A stretch of 64,000 nt of DNA from Roseateles_E cavernae (GTDB taxonomy: Bacteria > Pseudomonadota > Gammaproteobacteria > Burkholderiales > Burkholderiaceae_C), in contig NZ_JBDPLH010000002.1 of assembly GCF_040187885.1 (NCBI RefSeq), forward strand, positions 310,001 to 374,000. The letters run 5' to 3'. A model generated the notes under the pieces. That model did no database searches. It was not told the origin of the DNA and saw nothing but the letters and a program-made list of their open reading frames with translations. Below, piece by piece: positions 1 to 8,140 of this stretch. The position numbers and the translations under genes are program-made. How positions within the stretch are numbered: position 1 is the stretch's first letter; every line of letters starts with the position of its first letter.

Positions 1-335
1 AGATCTATCTGCTGTTTGGCGTGCAGGTGGCCGCGCTGATTGCCGGCAGCGTGCTGGCGCCGACCATGCTGCAAGACATGACCCCGGCCCCGCTGCGCTC
101 GCGTGTCATCGCCCTGGGCACCGTGGTCTCGGTCGGCCTGTCGGCCCTGAGTCCGGTGCTGGTGGGCCTGTTGTCCGATGCCTTGCAACCCGAGCCGAGA
201 GGCTTGCTGATTTCCGTGGCGCTGGTCTGCACCGTCGCCATGGGCCTGGGCGCGGTGCTGATGCACTGCGTCGAAGCGGCCTTCGTCCGCACCGTCACCA
301 CTTTCCATCCCGAACTGAACCGGAGTCACTCATGA
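1..335 (+). CDS. MFS transporter, C-terminal part (cut by window edge)
   Basis: The frame is open from base 3 and ends at the TGA at 333-335; the start lies outside the window. The visible 111 residues contain hydrophobic segments typical of the last helices of a major facilitator superfamily transporter, with a short loop between them (SDALQPEPRG). The stop overlaps the ATG of the next gene (ATGA), so the two are probably co-transcribed and translationally coupled. Position next to a serine peptidase-like gene and an M81 peptidase gene suggests transport of a peptide or amino-acid derivative, which is inference. Family assignment rests only on the hydrophobic pattern and gene context. Confidence 0.65.
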   Translation, partial: IYLLFGVQVAALIAGSVLAPTMLQDMTPAPLRSRVIALGTVVSVGLSALSPVLVGLLSDALQPEPRGLLISVALVCTVAMGLGAVLMHCVEAAFVRTVTTFHPELNRSHS

Positions 336-2017
336 GCGAAGCAACAAGCAGTCCCAAGACCGAAGAGCCCAAGAAGACCGGCGTGGCCGCCTTGGACGAT
401 TTGTTCCAGGGCGTCAATCGCAGCGATGCGCCGGGCCTGGTGGTGGGTGTGGCCCAGCAGGGCAAGACGGTCTACCGGCGCGGCTTCGGCCTGGCCAGCG
501 TGGAGCTGGGCGTGGCCAACACCGCCTGGACCCGCATGCGCATCGGCTCCACCAGCAAGCACTTCACCTGCCTGGCCGTGCTGCTGCTGGCCGAGGACGG
601 CAAGCTCGATGTGGATGCCAGCGTGCGCCGCTATATCCCCGAACTGCCGCTGCTGGAAGGCGAGCCGACGCTGCGCCAGCTGATGACGCACACCGGGGGC
701 TACCGCTGCTATCTGGATGTCGGTTTCCTGTCCGACGGCATGGCCATCAAGCCCAAGGGCGTGGCCCTGGCCACCCAGGTGCGCCAGGCCGGCATCAACT
801 TCCGGCCCGGCGAAAAGATGATGTATTGCAACGGCGGCTACCACCTGCTGTCGGTGGTGATCGACCGTGTCAGCGGCATGCCTTTCGAGCAGTTTCTGCA
901 GCAGCGCATCTTCGCGCCGCTGGCGATGCTGGACACCGTCTCGGCACCCAGCGATCTCGAGATCCACCGCGGCATGGCCACGCTGCATGTGGCCACGCCC
1001 GAAGGGGGCTGGCGCCGCGGCATCTTCCCGACGGAGGAGGTGCGGGGCGAGGGCGCGATGATCTCCACGCTGGACGATATGCTGGTCTGGCTGGCCCATC
1101 TGCGTGCGGCCGAGAAGAAGGTGGGCAATGCCGACAGCTGGCGCCAGATGCTGCAGACCACCAGGCTCAACAACGGCACGGTCAACCCCTATGCGCTGGG
1201 CCTGATGCGGCACGACTACCGCGGCCTCGAGGTGATCCACCATGCCGGGGGCGTGATCGGTGGTACCTGCCAGATGCTGACCGTGCCCAGCCAGGCGCTG
1301 GACATCGTCATCATCACCAATGGCGCGCAGGTCAACGCGGTCGAGCTGGCCAACAAGATCATCGACACGATGGCCGGCGAGGCGCTGGTGGCCGCGCCGC
1401 CGGCCAAGGCGGCGGCCGAGCGCTTCAAGCCCATGCTGGGCACGCGCTACCACTCGCCCACCTCGGGCCTGGTGTTCGGCTTCGAGGAGGCGCCGGAGGG
1501 ACGGCTGGGTCTGGCCTTCCTGAACGGCCCGCCGTTGGCGCTGAAGGAGCAGGGTCAGACCTTGATGCTGGGCTTCGAGGACATGGCGATGGGTCCGCTG
1601 GCGCTGCAAACCACTGATCTGGCCGGTGCCGGCGTCGAGCCGCCTGCCGCGCTGGCCCTCAGTGAAGCGGGCAATACCGAGCGCTTCGAACGCCTGCCGG
1701 CCACGCCGCCGGCGCTGGCCGAGGCGGGCGCGTCCCTGGTGGGCCGCTACCGCGCGCCGGACCTGGACGCCGAGGCCCGCATCGTCTTCGACGCCGAGGG
1801 CAAGACGCTGCGGCTGGAGGTCTTCGGCGCCTATGGCACCAATGTGATGGCACTGAGCGCCTGGTCCGCCGAGGTGTTCGGCTGGCATGTCGCGGACACC
1901 CACCTGCCGCTGCGCGGCGCCTTGAGCATCGAACGGGGGGCCGGTGGCGCGGTCGAGGCCTTCCGGGTCGACACCCCGCGCACCCGCCAGATGCGCTTCG
2001 AGCGCCTGGCCAAATGA
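332..2017 (+). CDS. Beta-lactamase-fold serine hydrolase (class C / MlrB-like)
   Basis: A 561-residue protein with the three catalytic signatures of penicillin-binding-protein/class C beta-lactamase-like hydrolases: S73-T-S-K76 (SxxK), Y165-C-N167 (YxN) and H304-A-G306 (HxG, replacing KTG). The catalytic domain spans roughly residues 18-350, and the remaining about 200 residues form a C-terminal beta-rich extension as in D-aminopeptidases and esterases of this family. No signal peptide is visible, so a cytoplasmic enzyme is likely. It overlaps the upstream MFS gene by 4 bases and abuts the M81 peptidase gene. Substrate is unknown; the order resembles the mlrB/mlrC/mlrD gene types, but the family also includes D-amino-acid peptidases and esterases. 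Confidence 0.88.
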   Translation: MSEATSSPKTEEPKKTGVAALDDLFQGVNRSDAPGLVVGVAQQGKTVYRRGFGLASVELGVANTAWTRMRIGSTSKHFTCLAVLLLAEDGKLDVDASVRRYIPELPLLEGEPTLRQLMTHTGGYRCYLDVGFLSDGMAIKPKGVALATQVRQAGINFRPGEKMMYCNGGYHLLSVVIDRVSGMPFEQFLQQRIFAPLAMLDTVSAPSDLEIHRGMATLHVATPEGGWRRGIFPTEEVRGEGAMISTLDDMLVWLAHLRAAEKKVGNADSWRQMLQTTRLNNGTVNPYALGLMRHDYRGLEVIHHAGGVIGGTCQMLTVPSQALDIVIITNGAQVNAVELANKIIDTMAGEALVAAPPAKAAAERFKPMLGTRYHSPTSGLVFGFEEAPEGRLGLAFLNGPPLALKEQGQTLMLGFEDMAMGPLALQTTDLAGAGVEPPAALALSEAGNTERFERLPATPPALAEAGASLVGRYRAPDLDAEARIVFDAEGKTLRLEVFGAYGTNVMALSAWSAEVFGWHVADTHLPLRGALSIERGAGGAVEAFRVDTPRTRQMRFERLAK

Positions 2018-2031
2018 CCCAAGGGATCCCC

Positions 2032-3501
2032 ATGAAATTCTTTGTTGCCCAGCTCGCCACCGAGACCAACACTTTTGCTGCTGCGCCGACGGGCCGCGGC
2101 GGCTTCGAGGAGTACGGCATCTACCGCGGCGATGCCAGCACGCGTGTGCCCGAGGCCTCGGGCGCCTTCCTGCGCTTCATGCGCGACATGCTGGAAGGCG
2201 AGGGCCACCAGATGGTCGAAGGCCTGTGCGCCTTCGCCCAGCCGGCCGGCCGCACGGTGCGCAGCGTCTACGAGGACCTGCGCGATCAGATCCTGGCGGA
2301 CCTGCGCGCGGCCCTGCCGGTCGACGCGGTGCAGCTGGCCCTGCATGGCGCGATGGCGGCCGATGGCTATGACGATTGCGAGGGCGACCTGATGGCGCGG
2401 GTGCGCGAGATCATCGGCCCCGACGTGCCTTTCGGCGTGGAGCTGGACCTGCACTGCCATTTCACTGAGCTGATGCGCAGCTCGGCCGACGTCATCATTG
2501 CCTTCAAGGAGTATCCGCACATCGACGGCGAGCTGCGCGCCCGCGAGCTCTACGCCATCCTGCGCGACACGGCGGCCGGCACGCTGCGGCCGCGCACCGC
2601 GGTGTTCGACTGCCGCATGGTGGGCTTGTGGCACACGACGCGCGAGCCGATGATGGGCTTCGTCAAGCGCATGCAGTCCTTCGAGGGCCGCGACGGCGTG
2701 CTCTCGGTCTCGCTGGGCCATGGCTTTCCCTGGGGCGATGTGCCGGAGTCGGGCGCCAAGCTCTGGGTCGTCACCGACAACGACCTGCCCAAGGCGGCCG
2801 CCCTGGCCGAGCAGCTGGGCCGCGAGTTCTGGGAATTGCGCGAGCAGACCGGCGGCAACCATCTGCCGCTGGATGCGGCGCTGGACCAGGCGCTGGCCGT
2901 CTTGGCGCAGCAGGGCGGGCCGGTGGTGCTGGGCGATGTGGCCGACAACCCCGGCGGTGGCGCGCCCGGCGACTCGACCTTCATCCTGCGCCGGCTGATC
3001 GAGCGCGGCATCGGCAATGTGGTGCTGGGGGCCTTCTGGGACCTCGGTGCGATCCAGCTCTGCAAGGACGCCGGCGTCGGCGCCAGCCTCGCGCTGCGCG
3101 TCGGCGGCAAGGTGGGGCCCAGCTCGGGCGAGCCGGTGGACCTGCCGGTGCGGGTGCGCGCCGTCATTGAGGGCCACTCGCAGGGCGGCCTCGGCATGGG
3201 GCGGGCCCCGCTGGGCACGGCCGTCTGGGTCGAGGCGGCCAACAATGTCCATCTGCTGCTGGCCTCGGTGCGCAGCCAGGTCTTCGCCACCGATGCCTTC
3301 ACCGGCCTGGGTCTCAGCCTGGCCGACAAGCAGCTGGTCATCGTGAAATCGACGCAGCACTTCCACGCCGACTTCGCGCCGATCGCCAAGGCGGTGATCT
3401 ATGTCGCCACGCCCGGCGCCATCACGCCGGACTTCGCCGCCATCCCCTACCAGCACCGCGATCTGAACTACTGGCCGCGGGTGAGCCAGCCGCATTCGTG
3501 A
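2032..3501 (+). CDS. M81 family metallopeptidase (MlrC-like)
   Basis: A 489-residue protein with the M81 signatures ETNTF (11-15), HGAM (about 105-108), the zinc ligand pattern D139-x-H141 plus H163 (in YPHID), and DNPGGGAPGD (about 305-314). In this family zinc peptidases such as MlrC hydrolyse small linear peptides in the cytoplasm. I place the start at ATG 2032, preceded by AAGGGA at a good distance and matching the usual N-terminus of the family; an in-frame ATG at 2014 overlapping the previous stop is the alternative and adds six residues. The stop overlaps the next start (TGATG), so it is part of a tight operon with the serine hydrolase and FAD oxidase. Confidence 0.9.
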   Translation: MKFFVAQLATETNTFAAAPTGRGGFEEYGIYRGDASTRVPEASGAFLRFMRDMLEGEGHQMVEGLCAFAQPAGRTVRSVYEDLRDQILADLRAALPVDAVQLALHGAMAADGYDDCEGDLMARVREIIGPDVPFGVELDLHCHFTELMRSSADVIIAFKEYPHIDGELRARELYAILRDTAAGTLRPRTAVFDCRMVGLWHTTREPMMGFVKRMQSFEGRDGVLSVSLGHGFPWGDVPESGAKLWVVTDNDLPKAAALAEQLGREFWELREQTGGNHLPLDAALDQALAVLAQQGGPVVLGDVADNPGGGAPGDSTFILRRLIERGIGNVVLGAFWDLGAIQLCKDAGVGASLALRVGGKVGPSSGEPVDLPVRVRAVIEGHSQGGLGMGRAPLGTAVWVEAANNVHLLLASVRSQVFATDAFTGLGLSLADKQLVIVKSTQHFHADFAPIAKAVIYVATPGAITPDFAAIPYQHRDLNYWPRVSQPHS

Positions 3502-4742
3502 TGGCACAGCAGATTCTGGTACTCGGTGCCGGCATGGTCGGCACCTGCAGCGCGCTGGAGCTGCAGCTGCGCGGGCATCAGGTCACGCTGCTGGATCGGC
3601 GCTCGCCCGGGCAGGAGGCGTCCTATGGCAACGCCGGCGTGATCCAGCGCGAGGCGGTGGAGCCCTATGCGATGCCGCGCGACTGGCGGACCCTGCTGGA
3701 CGTGGCCTTGCGGCGCGGGCTGGATGTGAACTACCACCTGGGCGGCCTGCTGTGCGCCTGGCCGCAGCTGCTGCGCTACTGGCAGGCCTCGGCACCGGCC
3801 CGGCACCGTGTCATCGGCCGCGAATATGCCGGCCTGATCGCCCACTGCACCGACGAGCACGCCCGCCTGATGGCCCTGGCCGGCGCCGACGACCTGCTGC
3901 GGCGCGAGGGCCTGCGCCTGCTGTACCGCAGCGAGCAGGCCTTCGACCGGGCCCTGCTCGATTCGCAGCGCCTGGCGCAAGACCATGGCATCCGCTTTGC
4001 GCCGCTGGATGGGCAGGCCCTGGCCGCGGCGGAGCCGGCCTTGCGCGTCCCGCTGGCCGGTGCCGTGCATTGGTTGGAGTCCTGGAGCGTCAGCGACCCC
4101 GGCGCCCTGGTCGAGCGCTATGCGAACCTGTTCCTGCGGCGTGGCGGGCGCATCGTGCGGGGCGATGCCGACAGCCTGGTTCCGAGCGCTGCGGGCTGGT
4201 CGGTCCAGACCAGCGAAGGCCTTGCGCAAGCCGGGCAGGCCGTGCTGGCCCTGGGGGCCTGGATGGGCCCCCAGGCACGACGGCTGGGCTACCGCTGGCC
4301 GCTCTTCGTCAAGCGCGGCTACCACCGCCACTATGTCGGCGGCGCCACGGTGCAGGTGCCGACGCTCGACGCCGAGCGCGGCTATGTGCTGGCGCCGCAG
4401 CGGCAGGGCCTGCGCCTCACCAGCGGCGCCGAGATCGCGCGCCAGCATGCGCCGCCGACGCCACGCCAGCTCGACGGCGCGGAAGCCGAGGCCCGCCAGT
4501 TGCTGGACCTGGGCCAGGCGGTGGAGCAGGAGGCCTGGATGGGCAGCCGGCCCTGCTGCGCCGATATGAAACCCCTCATCGGCGCGGCACCTCGGCACCG
4601 CGGGCTCTGGGTCAACTGCGGCCATGGCCACCAGGGCTTCACGCTGGGCCCGGCCAGCGCCAGGCTGCTGGCCGACCTGATGGAGGGAGCCACGCCCTAC
4701 ACAGGCGCCGAGGCCTTTTCGCCAAGGAGGTTTGGCTCCTAG
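3501..4742 (+). CDS. FAD-dependent oxidoreductase, DadA-like D-amino acid dehydrogenase family
   Basis: A 413-residue DAO-fold protein. The N-terminus carries the Rossmann dinucleotide motif GAGMVG (9-14) followed by an acidic-ended strand, and the C-terminus has the family NCGHGHQGFTLGP segment that contacts FAD. The family oxidatively deaminates D-amino acids or related imino acids, passing electrons to the respiratory chain. It is the last gene of the operon starting with MFS/serine hydrolase/M81 peptidase, so it could oxidise D-residues released by the two hydrolases; this is inference. ATG 3501 overlaps the upstream stop by one base; a GTG one codon earlier is less likely. Confidence 0.87.
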   Translation: MAQQILVLGAGMVGTCSALELQLRGHQVTLLDRRSPGQEASYGNAGVIQREAVEPYAMPRDWRTLLDVALRRGLDVNYHLGGLLCAWPQLLRYWQASAPARHRVIGREYAGLIAHCTDEHARLMALAGADDLLRREGLRLLYRSEQAFDRALLDSQRLAQDHGIRFAPLDGQALAAAEPALRVPLAGAVHWLESWSVSDPGALVERYANLFLRRGGRIVRGDADSLVPSAAGWSVQTSEGLAQAGQAVLALGAWMGPQARRLGYRWPLFVKRGYHRHYVGGATVQVPTLDAERGYVLAPQRQGLRLTSGAEIARQHAPPTPRQLDGAEAEARQLLDLGQAVEQEAWMGSRPCCADMKPLIGAAPRHRGLWVNCGHGHQGFTLGPASARLLADLMEGATPYTGAEAFSPRRFGS

Positions 4743-5047
4743 GCAGAGGATGGTTCCGACACCGGTCGGACTCATCACATAGAGGCCTGGGTCATCGGCC
4801 GGCTACGGCGGCATAGCAAAACCGCCGCCAAGACATCCAACCCGGCAAAGCCGAGTCGGCAGCGTGTCTGACCCACTGGCATAGGTCGACAGGGTCATGC
4901 GGGCCTTGGTACGCTTGGCAGCGGGCCTGTAAAACATAGGCAGGGCGGGCATCAAAAACCAGCCCTGTACCTGCTTTGCGGTGGCCCCTGTCGTCAGAAC
5001 GAGGTAGCCCCAGGGCCGCACAGCGGCTCCGAACGGAGGCCGGAGAC
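4743..5047. other. Intergenic region without a recognisable gene
   Basis: About 305 bases between the FAD oxidase and the next small gene. Two reading frames on the minus strand (4792-5085 and 4803-5021) are open, but neither has a convincing ribosome binding site or a recognisable domain and they overlap the next gene's start. Composition appears less GC-rich than the neighbours. A short hairpin at 4755-4770 may end the upstream operon. I see no tRNA, transposase remnant or clear promoter. Confidence 0.5.
4755..4770 (+). terminator. Short hairpin after the peptidase/oxidase operon
   Basis: TCCGAC-ACCG-GTCGGA forms a perfect 6-bp stem with a 4-base loop, 13 bases after the stop at 4742. There is no T tract, so intrinsic termination is uncertain; it may protect the 3' end of the transcript. 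Confidence 0.3.
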
Positions 5048-5335
5048 ATGGACAACAAGGATCTCGAGCGCCTGCCCTGCGTCAAGCAGGGTCTGTGGTT
5101 TCATGGCGGGGTCAGCGCCTGCCATGTCCGCATCGTGCACCACCACCTGCTCATGGGCAGCGGCGATGACGATGACCCGCCCGAGCTCGCGCATGACCGC
5201 TTCGCCGACTGCTACTACGTGCTCTTCGACCTTCCCCACGCCGACTGGCACAACGGCGGTGCCGCGCTGTCGCTGCGCGAGGCGGTCTTCATGGCACAGC
5301 GCCAGCTCGGGCCCATGCTCAGCTGGAGCGATTGA
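5048..5335 (+). CDS. Small conserved-looking hypothetical protein
   Basis: A 95-residue protein starting at ATG 5048, preceded by GGAGGCCGGAGAC, a good Shine-Dalgarno context. It is acidic in the middle (GDDDDPP) and contains a His-rich segment (IVHHHLL) and a YYVLFDLPHADWHNGG motif. No signal peptide or membrane segment. I do not recognise the family. Codon use matches the neighbours, and a stop is followed 32 bases later by tapT on the same strand, so they may share a transcript. Confidence 0.65.
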   Translation: MDNKDLERLPCVKQGLWFHGGVSACHVRIVHHHLLMGSGDDDDPPELAHDRFADCYYVLFDLPHADWHNGGAALSLREAVFMAQRQLGPMLSWSD

Positions 5336-5367
5336 GCCGGGGCGCCGGCAGCCCCTAGACTGCCCGG

Positions 5368-6111
5368 ATGCCCCATGCCGTTTCCCGCCTGCGTGCCGCC
5401 TGCCTGGCGCACAGCAGCACCCGCCCCCATCTCGATCGCGGCACGCCCCGCAAGGAGCGCTGCGCGCGCTGCCGCCTGATTCCCAGCCACTGCATGTGTG
5501 CGCTGCGGCCGCAGCTGGCGGCACCGCCGCGCGCGGCCCTGTGCCTGATCATGGCCGAGTTCGAGGCGCTCAAGCCCAGCAACACCGGCTGGCTGGTGGC
5601 CGATGTGCTGGACCAGACCCATGCGTTCGCCTGGTCCCGCGTCGCGGTCGATCCGGCGCTGCCGGCCCTGCTGGCCGATCCGCAGTGGCAGCCCTATCTG
5701 GTGTTCCCCGGCGAGTTCGCGGCGGCGCCGGAACGGGTGGTCAGCGAGCTCGCGCCGCCGCCGTCCGACGGGCGCCGCCCGCTGTTCGTGCTGCTGGACG
5801 GCACCTGGTCCGAGGCGCGCAAGATCTTCCGCAAAAGCCCTTATCTGGACCGCCTGCCGGTGCTGAGCCTGAGGCCCGAGCAGCTCTCGCGCTACCGCCT
5901 GCGCCGCTCCAGCCATGACCATCATTTCTGCACCTCCGAAGTGGCCGCGCTATGCCTGGCCCTGGCCGGCGATCTGCACGCCGCGCAGACGCTGGAGGCC
6001 TATCTGGATGTGTTCAGCGCCCGCTACCTGAGCGCGCGGCAGAGCGTGCCGCCGGATCCGCAGGACGCGGCCCACCAGCGGCTGCGCGATCTGGCCGCGC
6101 CCCCGCGCTGA
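5368..6111 (+). CDS. tapT: tRNA-uridine aminocarboxypropyltransferase TapT (DTW domain)
   Basis: A 247-residue DTW-domain protein. It has the N-terminal zinc-binding pattern C32-x2-C35 ... C42-x-C44, the KPSNTG segment (about 70-74), the DTW signature as DGTW (144-147), followed by EARKIFRKSPYLD. From memory these blocks align almost word for word with E. coli YfiP/TapT, which transfers the 3-amino-3-carboxypropyl group of SAM to U47 of tRNAs. The protein is cytoplasmic. The C-terminal FCTSEVAAL block is also typical. Start at ATG 5368; there is no strong Shine-Dalgarno. Confidence 0.88.
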   Translation: MPHAVSRLRAACLAHSSTRPHLDRGTPRKERCARCRLIPSHCMCALRPQLAAPPRAALCLIMAEFEALKPSNTGWLVADVLDQTHAFAWSRVAVDPALPALLADPQWQPYLVFPGEFAAAPERVVSELAPPPSDGRRPLFVLLDGTWSEARKIFRKSPYLDRLPVLSLRPEQLSRYRLRRSSHDHHFCTSEVAALCLALAGDLHAAQTLEAYLDVFSARYLSARQSVPPDPQDAAHQRLRDLAAPPR

Positions 6112-6123
6112 GGGCCGCAGGCC

Positions 6124-6960
6124 TCAGTGCGACATCAGCACCGGCACCGTCATCGCGTCGAGCAGCCCGCGTGTGGCTCCGCCCAGCACCAGCTCGGTCC
6201 AGCGCGAGTGACCATAGGCGCCCATCACGATCAGGTCGGCGTCCTGATCGGTCGCACGCGACAGCAGGGCCTCGGCCACACCGATCTCGCTGCGTTCCTC
6301 GCGGGCCTCGGCGGCCACGCCCTGCCAGGCCAGCCATTGCTGCAGCGCCGCCAGCCGCGGCCGCAGGTCTTCATCCTCCAGGCTCTCACGCCAGCTCAGC
6401 AGCTGCACGCTTTGCGCCTGGCGCAGCAGCGGCAGGGCATCGTTGAGGGCGCGTGCGGCCTCGCGGCTGTCATCCCAGGCCACCAGGGCGCGTTGGCCCA
6501 GGGTCTTGAAGCTGGCGGCATAGGGCAGCAGCAGGGTGGGGCGGGCGCTGTGCAAAAGGACCTGCTCGAGCACGGCACGCGCCTGGGCGTGGCCGGGCCT
6601 GTCGGGGTCGGGCTGGCTCATCAGCAGCAGGTCCGAGCAATGGGCATGGCGCACCAGCGAGGACGCGCTGTCCGCCGGGTCGACGATCACCTCGCAGGAG
6701 CGCAGACCAGCGGCGGCACAGGCGGCGCGAAACAGCGCGGCGGCCTGGTCGGCCTGCTGCTGCAGCAGCTCCCAGGCCATGGTGTTGAACTCGGCCAGCG
6801 TCGCGCCGGCCTCGGGAACGACCGGAAAATTCAGCAGCCCGGTGGGCGCCAGGCCGACCAGATGGCATTCCATGCGCTGCGCCAGCGCGATGGCCTGCCG
6901 ACTGCGCTCGGCGCACTGCGGGGTCTGATCGAGGTGGACGAGAAGGCTGCGATAGCTCAT
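6124..6960 (-). CDS. Tandem-domain universal stress protein (UspA family)
   Basis: A 278-residue protein made of two Usp domains (about 1-140 and 145-278). The second carries the nucleotide-binding pattern G-x2-G-x9-G (GAYGHSRWTELVLGGAT), while the first lacks a clear copy, a common arrangement in tandem Usps. Such proteins help survival under starvation, redox or envelope stress. The start at 6960 has GGGAG just upstream; a longer frame reaches 7038 but lacks similarity. It is convergent with tapT, and a small unknown gene lies upstream on the same strand. Confidence 0.88.
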   Translation of the reverse strand: MSYRSLLVHLDQTPQCAERSRQAIALAQRMECHLVGLAPTGLLNFPVVPEAGATLAEFNTMAWELLQQQADQAAALFRAACAAAGLRSCEVIVDPADSASSLVRHAHCSDLLLMSQPDPDRPGHAQARAVLEQVLLHSARPTLLLPYAASFKTLGQRALVAWDDSREAARALNDALPLLRQAQSVQLLSWRESLEDEDLRPRLAALQQWLAWQGVAAEAREERSEIGVAEALLSRATDQDADLIVMGAYGHSRWTELVLGGATRGLLDAMTVPVLMSH

Positions 6961-7038
6961 CGAGGGCTCCCTGCGATGGATGGTGCCGGTGCAGGCCAGT
7001 CTAGGAATTGCGGCCGCGCGGGCCTTGCGCCAGATCAA

Positions 7039-7266
7039 TCAAGCCGGCGGAATCTCATCGCCCATCTTGATCAGGCCCTTGGCGACGAAGCGCTTGAAGT
7101 CGCCCAGCGGTATCGCCGCCGAGCCATGGGTCTCGCCGTCGACCCAGCTCAGCGTGGCGTCGGCTCGGGTGGTCTGGACCTCGATCGGCCCCTTGCGTAT
7201 CACGATGCTGGGGCCGTCGCCTTCGCGGTACTCGACCTTGCCGGTGATGAGGGCGGTCTGTGTCAT
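7039..7266 (-). CDS. Small hypothetical protein upstream of the universal stress gene
   Basis: A 75-residue protein with a well placed Shine-Dalgarno (GGAGA) before ATG 7266. It is predicted soluble and beta-rich (VEYREGDGPSIVIRKGPIEVQ), with the sequence ending in DEIPPA. No motif, signal peptide or membrane segment is recognised. It is codirectional with the Usp gene 79 bases downstream, and could be expressed with it. Confidence 0.6.
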   Translation of the reverse strand: MTQTALITGKVEYREGDGPSIVIRKGPIEVQTTRADATLSWVDGETHGSAAIPLGDFKRFVAKGLIKMGDEIPPA

Positions 7267-7394
7267 GAGCGTCTCCAGGTTTGCCGTGAACAGGGCTCAG
7301 CATCGTTCTCGCAGTGCTCGCCGCGAAGCGGACAGCCCCGCCTGCGGCTGTAGCCCTTGTCCTACCCGAGCGGCGCCCAGACCGGTTCTTCTCG

Positions 7395-7411
7395 CTTAAT
7401 GCACGCTTAAT
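7395..7411 (+). promoter_or_regulatory. Tandem CTTAAT half-sites, PmrA/QseB-type box
   Basis: CTTAAT at 7395-7400 and again at 7406-7411, separated by five bases (GCACG), gives an 11-bp direct repeat. This matches the form of PmrA/QseB-class OmpR-family sites (YTTAAK-N5-YTTAAK). It lies about 67 bases upstream of the T_hemolysin gene start. A regulator of that subclass is encoded at 13122-13796. Direct control is inferred. Confidence 0.55.
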
Positions 7412-7441
7412 CGCCAGCCCCGAGCATCCGCTCCCATACCG

Positions 7442-7461
7442 ACCCGCCGCCCCTGGCGGGT
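7442..7461 (+). promoter_or_regulatory. Leader hairpin before the T_hemolysin operon
   Basis: ACCCGCC (7442-7448) and GGCGGGT (7455-7461) form a 7-bp stem with a 6-base loop, followed by TT and then the AAGGAG ribosome binding site. It could be part of the 5' untranslated region or a weak terminator. Short and GC-rich, so chance is possible. Confidence 0.3.
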
Positions 7462-7477
7462 TTGCGAAGGAGTGAAC

Positions 7478-8140
7478 TTGCTGAGCGCTGCCTGTTGTGT
7501 CCCGCCCCCGTGCGCCGACGTCCGAACGTCGGCTGCGGCGCCCCTCGCGGCAGGCCCGCGTCTGCGCCTGCATCGGCCCGGCGAGCCCGGCCGCAAGGCC
7601 GTCGAGGCCTTCATCGCCACCATCTATGCCCAGCGCTTCGGCGCCACGCTGCGGCAATTCGCGCCGCTGCTGCTGAGCCTGTGCGACGAGAGCGGCGAGC
7701 ACATCGTCGCGGCCGCCGGCTACCGGGCCGCCAGCGAGACGCTGTTCCTGGAGCGCTATCTGGCGGCGCCTGTCGAGCAGCTGCTGGCCCGCCAGGCCGG
7801 CGCGGCGACGCCGGCACGCGGGCGCATCGTCGAGGTCGGCCATCTGGCCGCCGCCCGCTCCGGCGAGGGCCGACGCCTGATCATGCTGATGGGGCCGCAT
7901 CTGGCCGAGCAGGGGTTCGAGTGGGTGGTCAGCACACTGACCACCGAGCTGCGCCATCTGTTCCTGCGCATCGGCGTCACGCCGCTGGCCCTGGGCCTGG
8001 CCGACCCGGCCGTGCTGGACCCCGAGGAGGCGCGTGCCTGGGGCAGCTATTACGAACACCGCCCGGTCGTGCTGGCCGGCCATCTGCCGCAGGCCTTGCA
8101 GCAGCTGGCCCGCCGTCGAGCGGCCCGGGAGGCCTCATGA
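7478..8140 (+). CDS. T_hemolysin (thermostable hemolysin) family protein, putative acyltransferase-like
   Basis: A 220-residue protein matching the T_hemolysin family: the blocks IYAQRFGA (about 49-56), the EVGHLAA segment (119-125), a LTTELRHLFLRIGV helix (about 154-167) and WGSYYEHRPVVLAGHL (188-202). The EVGxLA segment followed by a long helix recalls GNAT/LuxI-type acyltransferases, so the hemolysin name may mislead; that is inference. I choose TTG 7478, which sits five bases after AAGGAG; GTG 7472 overlaps that ribosome site. It is first gene of a tight operon, its stop overlapping the AMP-ligase start (ATGA). Confidence 0.8.
   Translation: MLSAACCVPPPCADVRTSAAAPLAAGPRLRLHRPGEPGRKAVEAFIATIYAQRFGATLRQFAPLLLSLCDESGEHIVAAAGYRAASETLFLERYLAAPVEQLLARQAGAATPARGRIVEVGHLAAARSGEGRRLIMLMGPHLAEQGFEWVVSTLTTELRHLFLRIGVTPLALGLADPAVLDPEEARAWGSYYEHRPVVLAGHLPQALQQLARRRAAREAS

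Noticed and set aside
326..1903. Long open frame on the minus strand opposite the serine hydrolase gene
   Set aside because: It is antisense to a gene with clear catalytic motifs and has the His/Gln/Arg-rich composition of a GC-driven shadow frame.
3498..3503. GTG start one codon before ATG 3501 for the FAD oxidase
   Set aside because: ATG gives the one-base TGATG overlap and normal N-terminus; the extra Met adds nothing.
4792..5085. Two small minus-strand frames in the 4.7-5.0 kb gap
   Set aside because: No ribosome site, no recognisable family and overlap with the next gene; kept only as an intergenic note.
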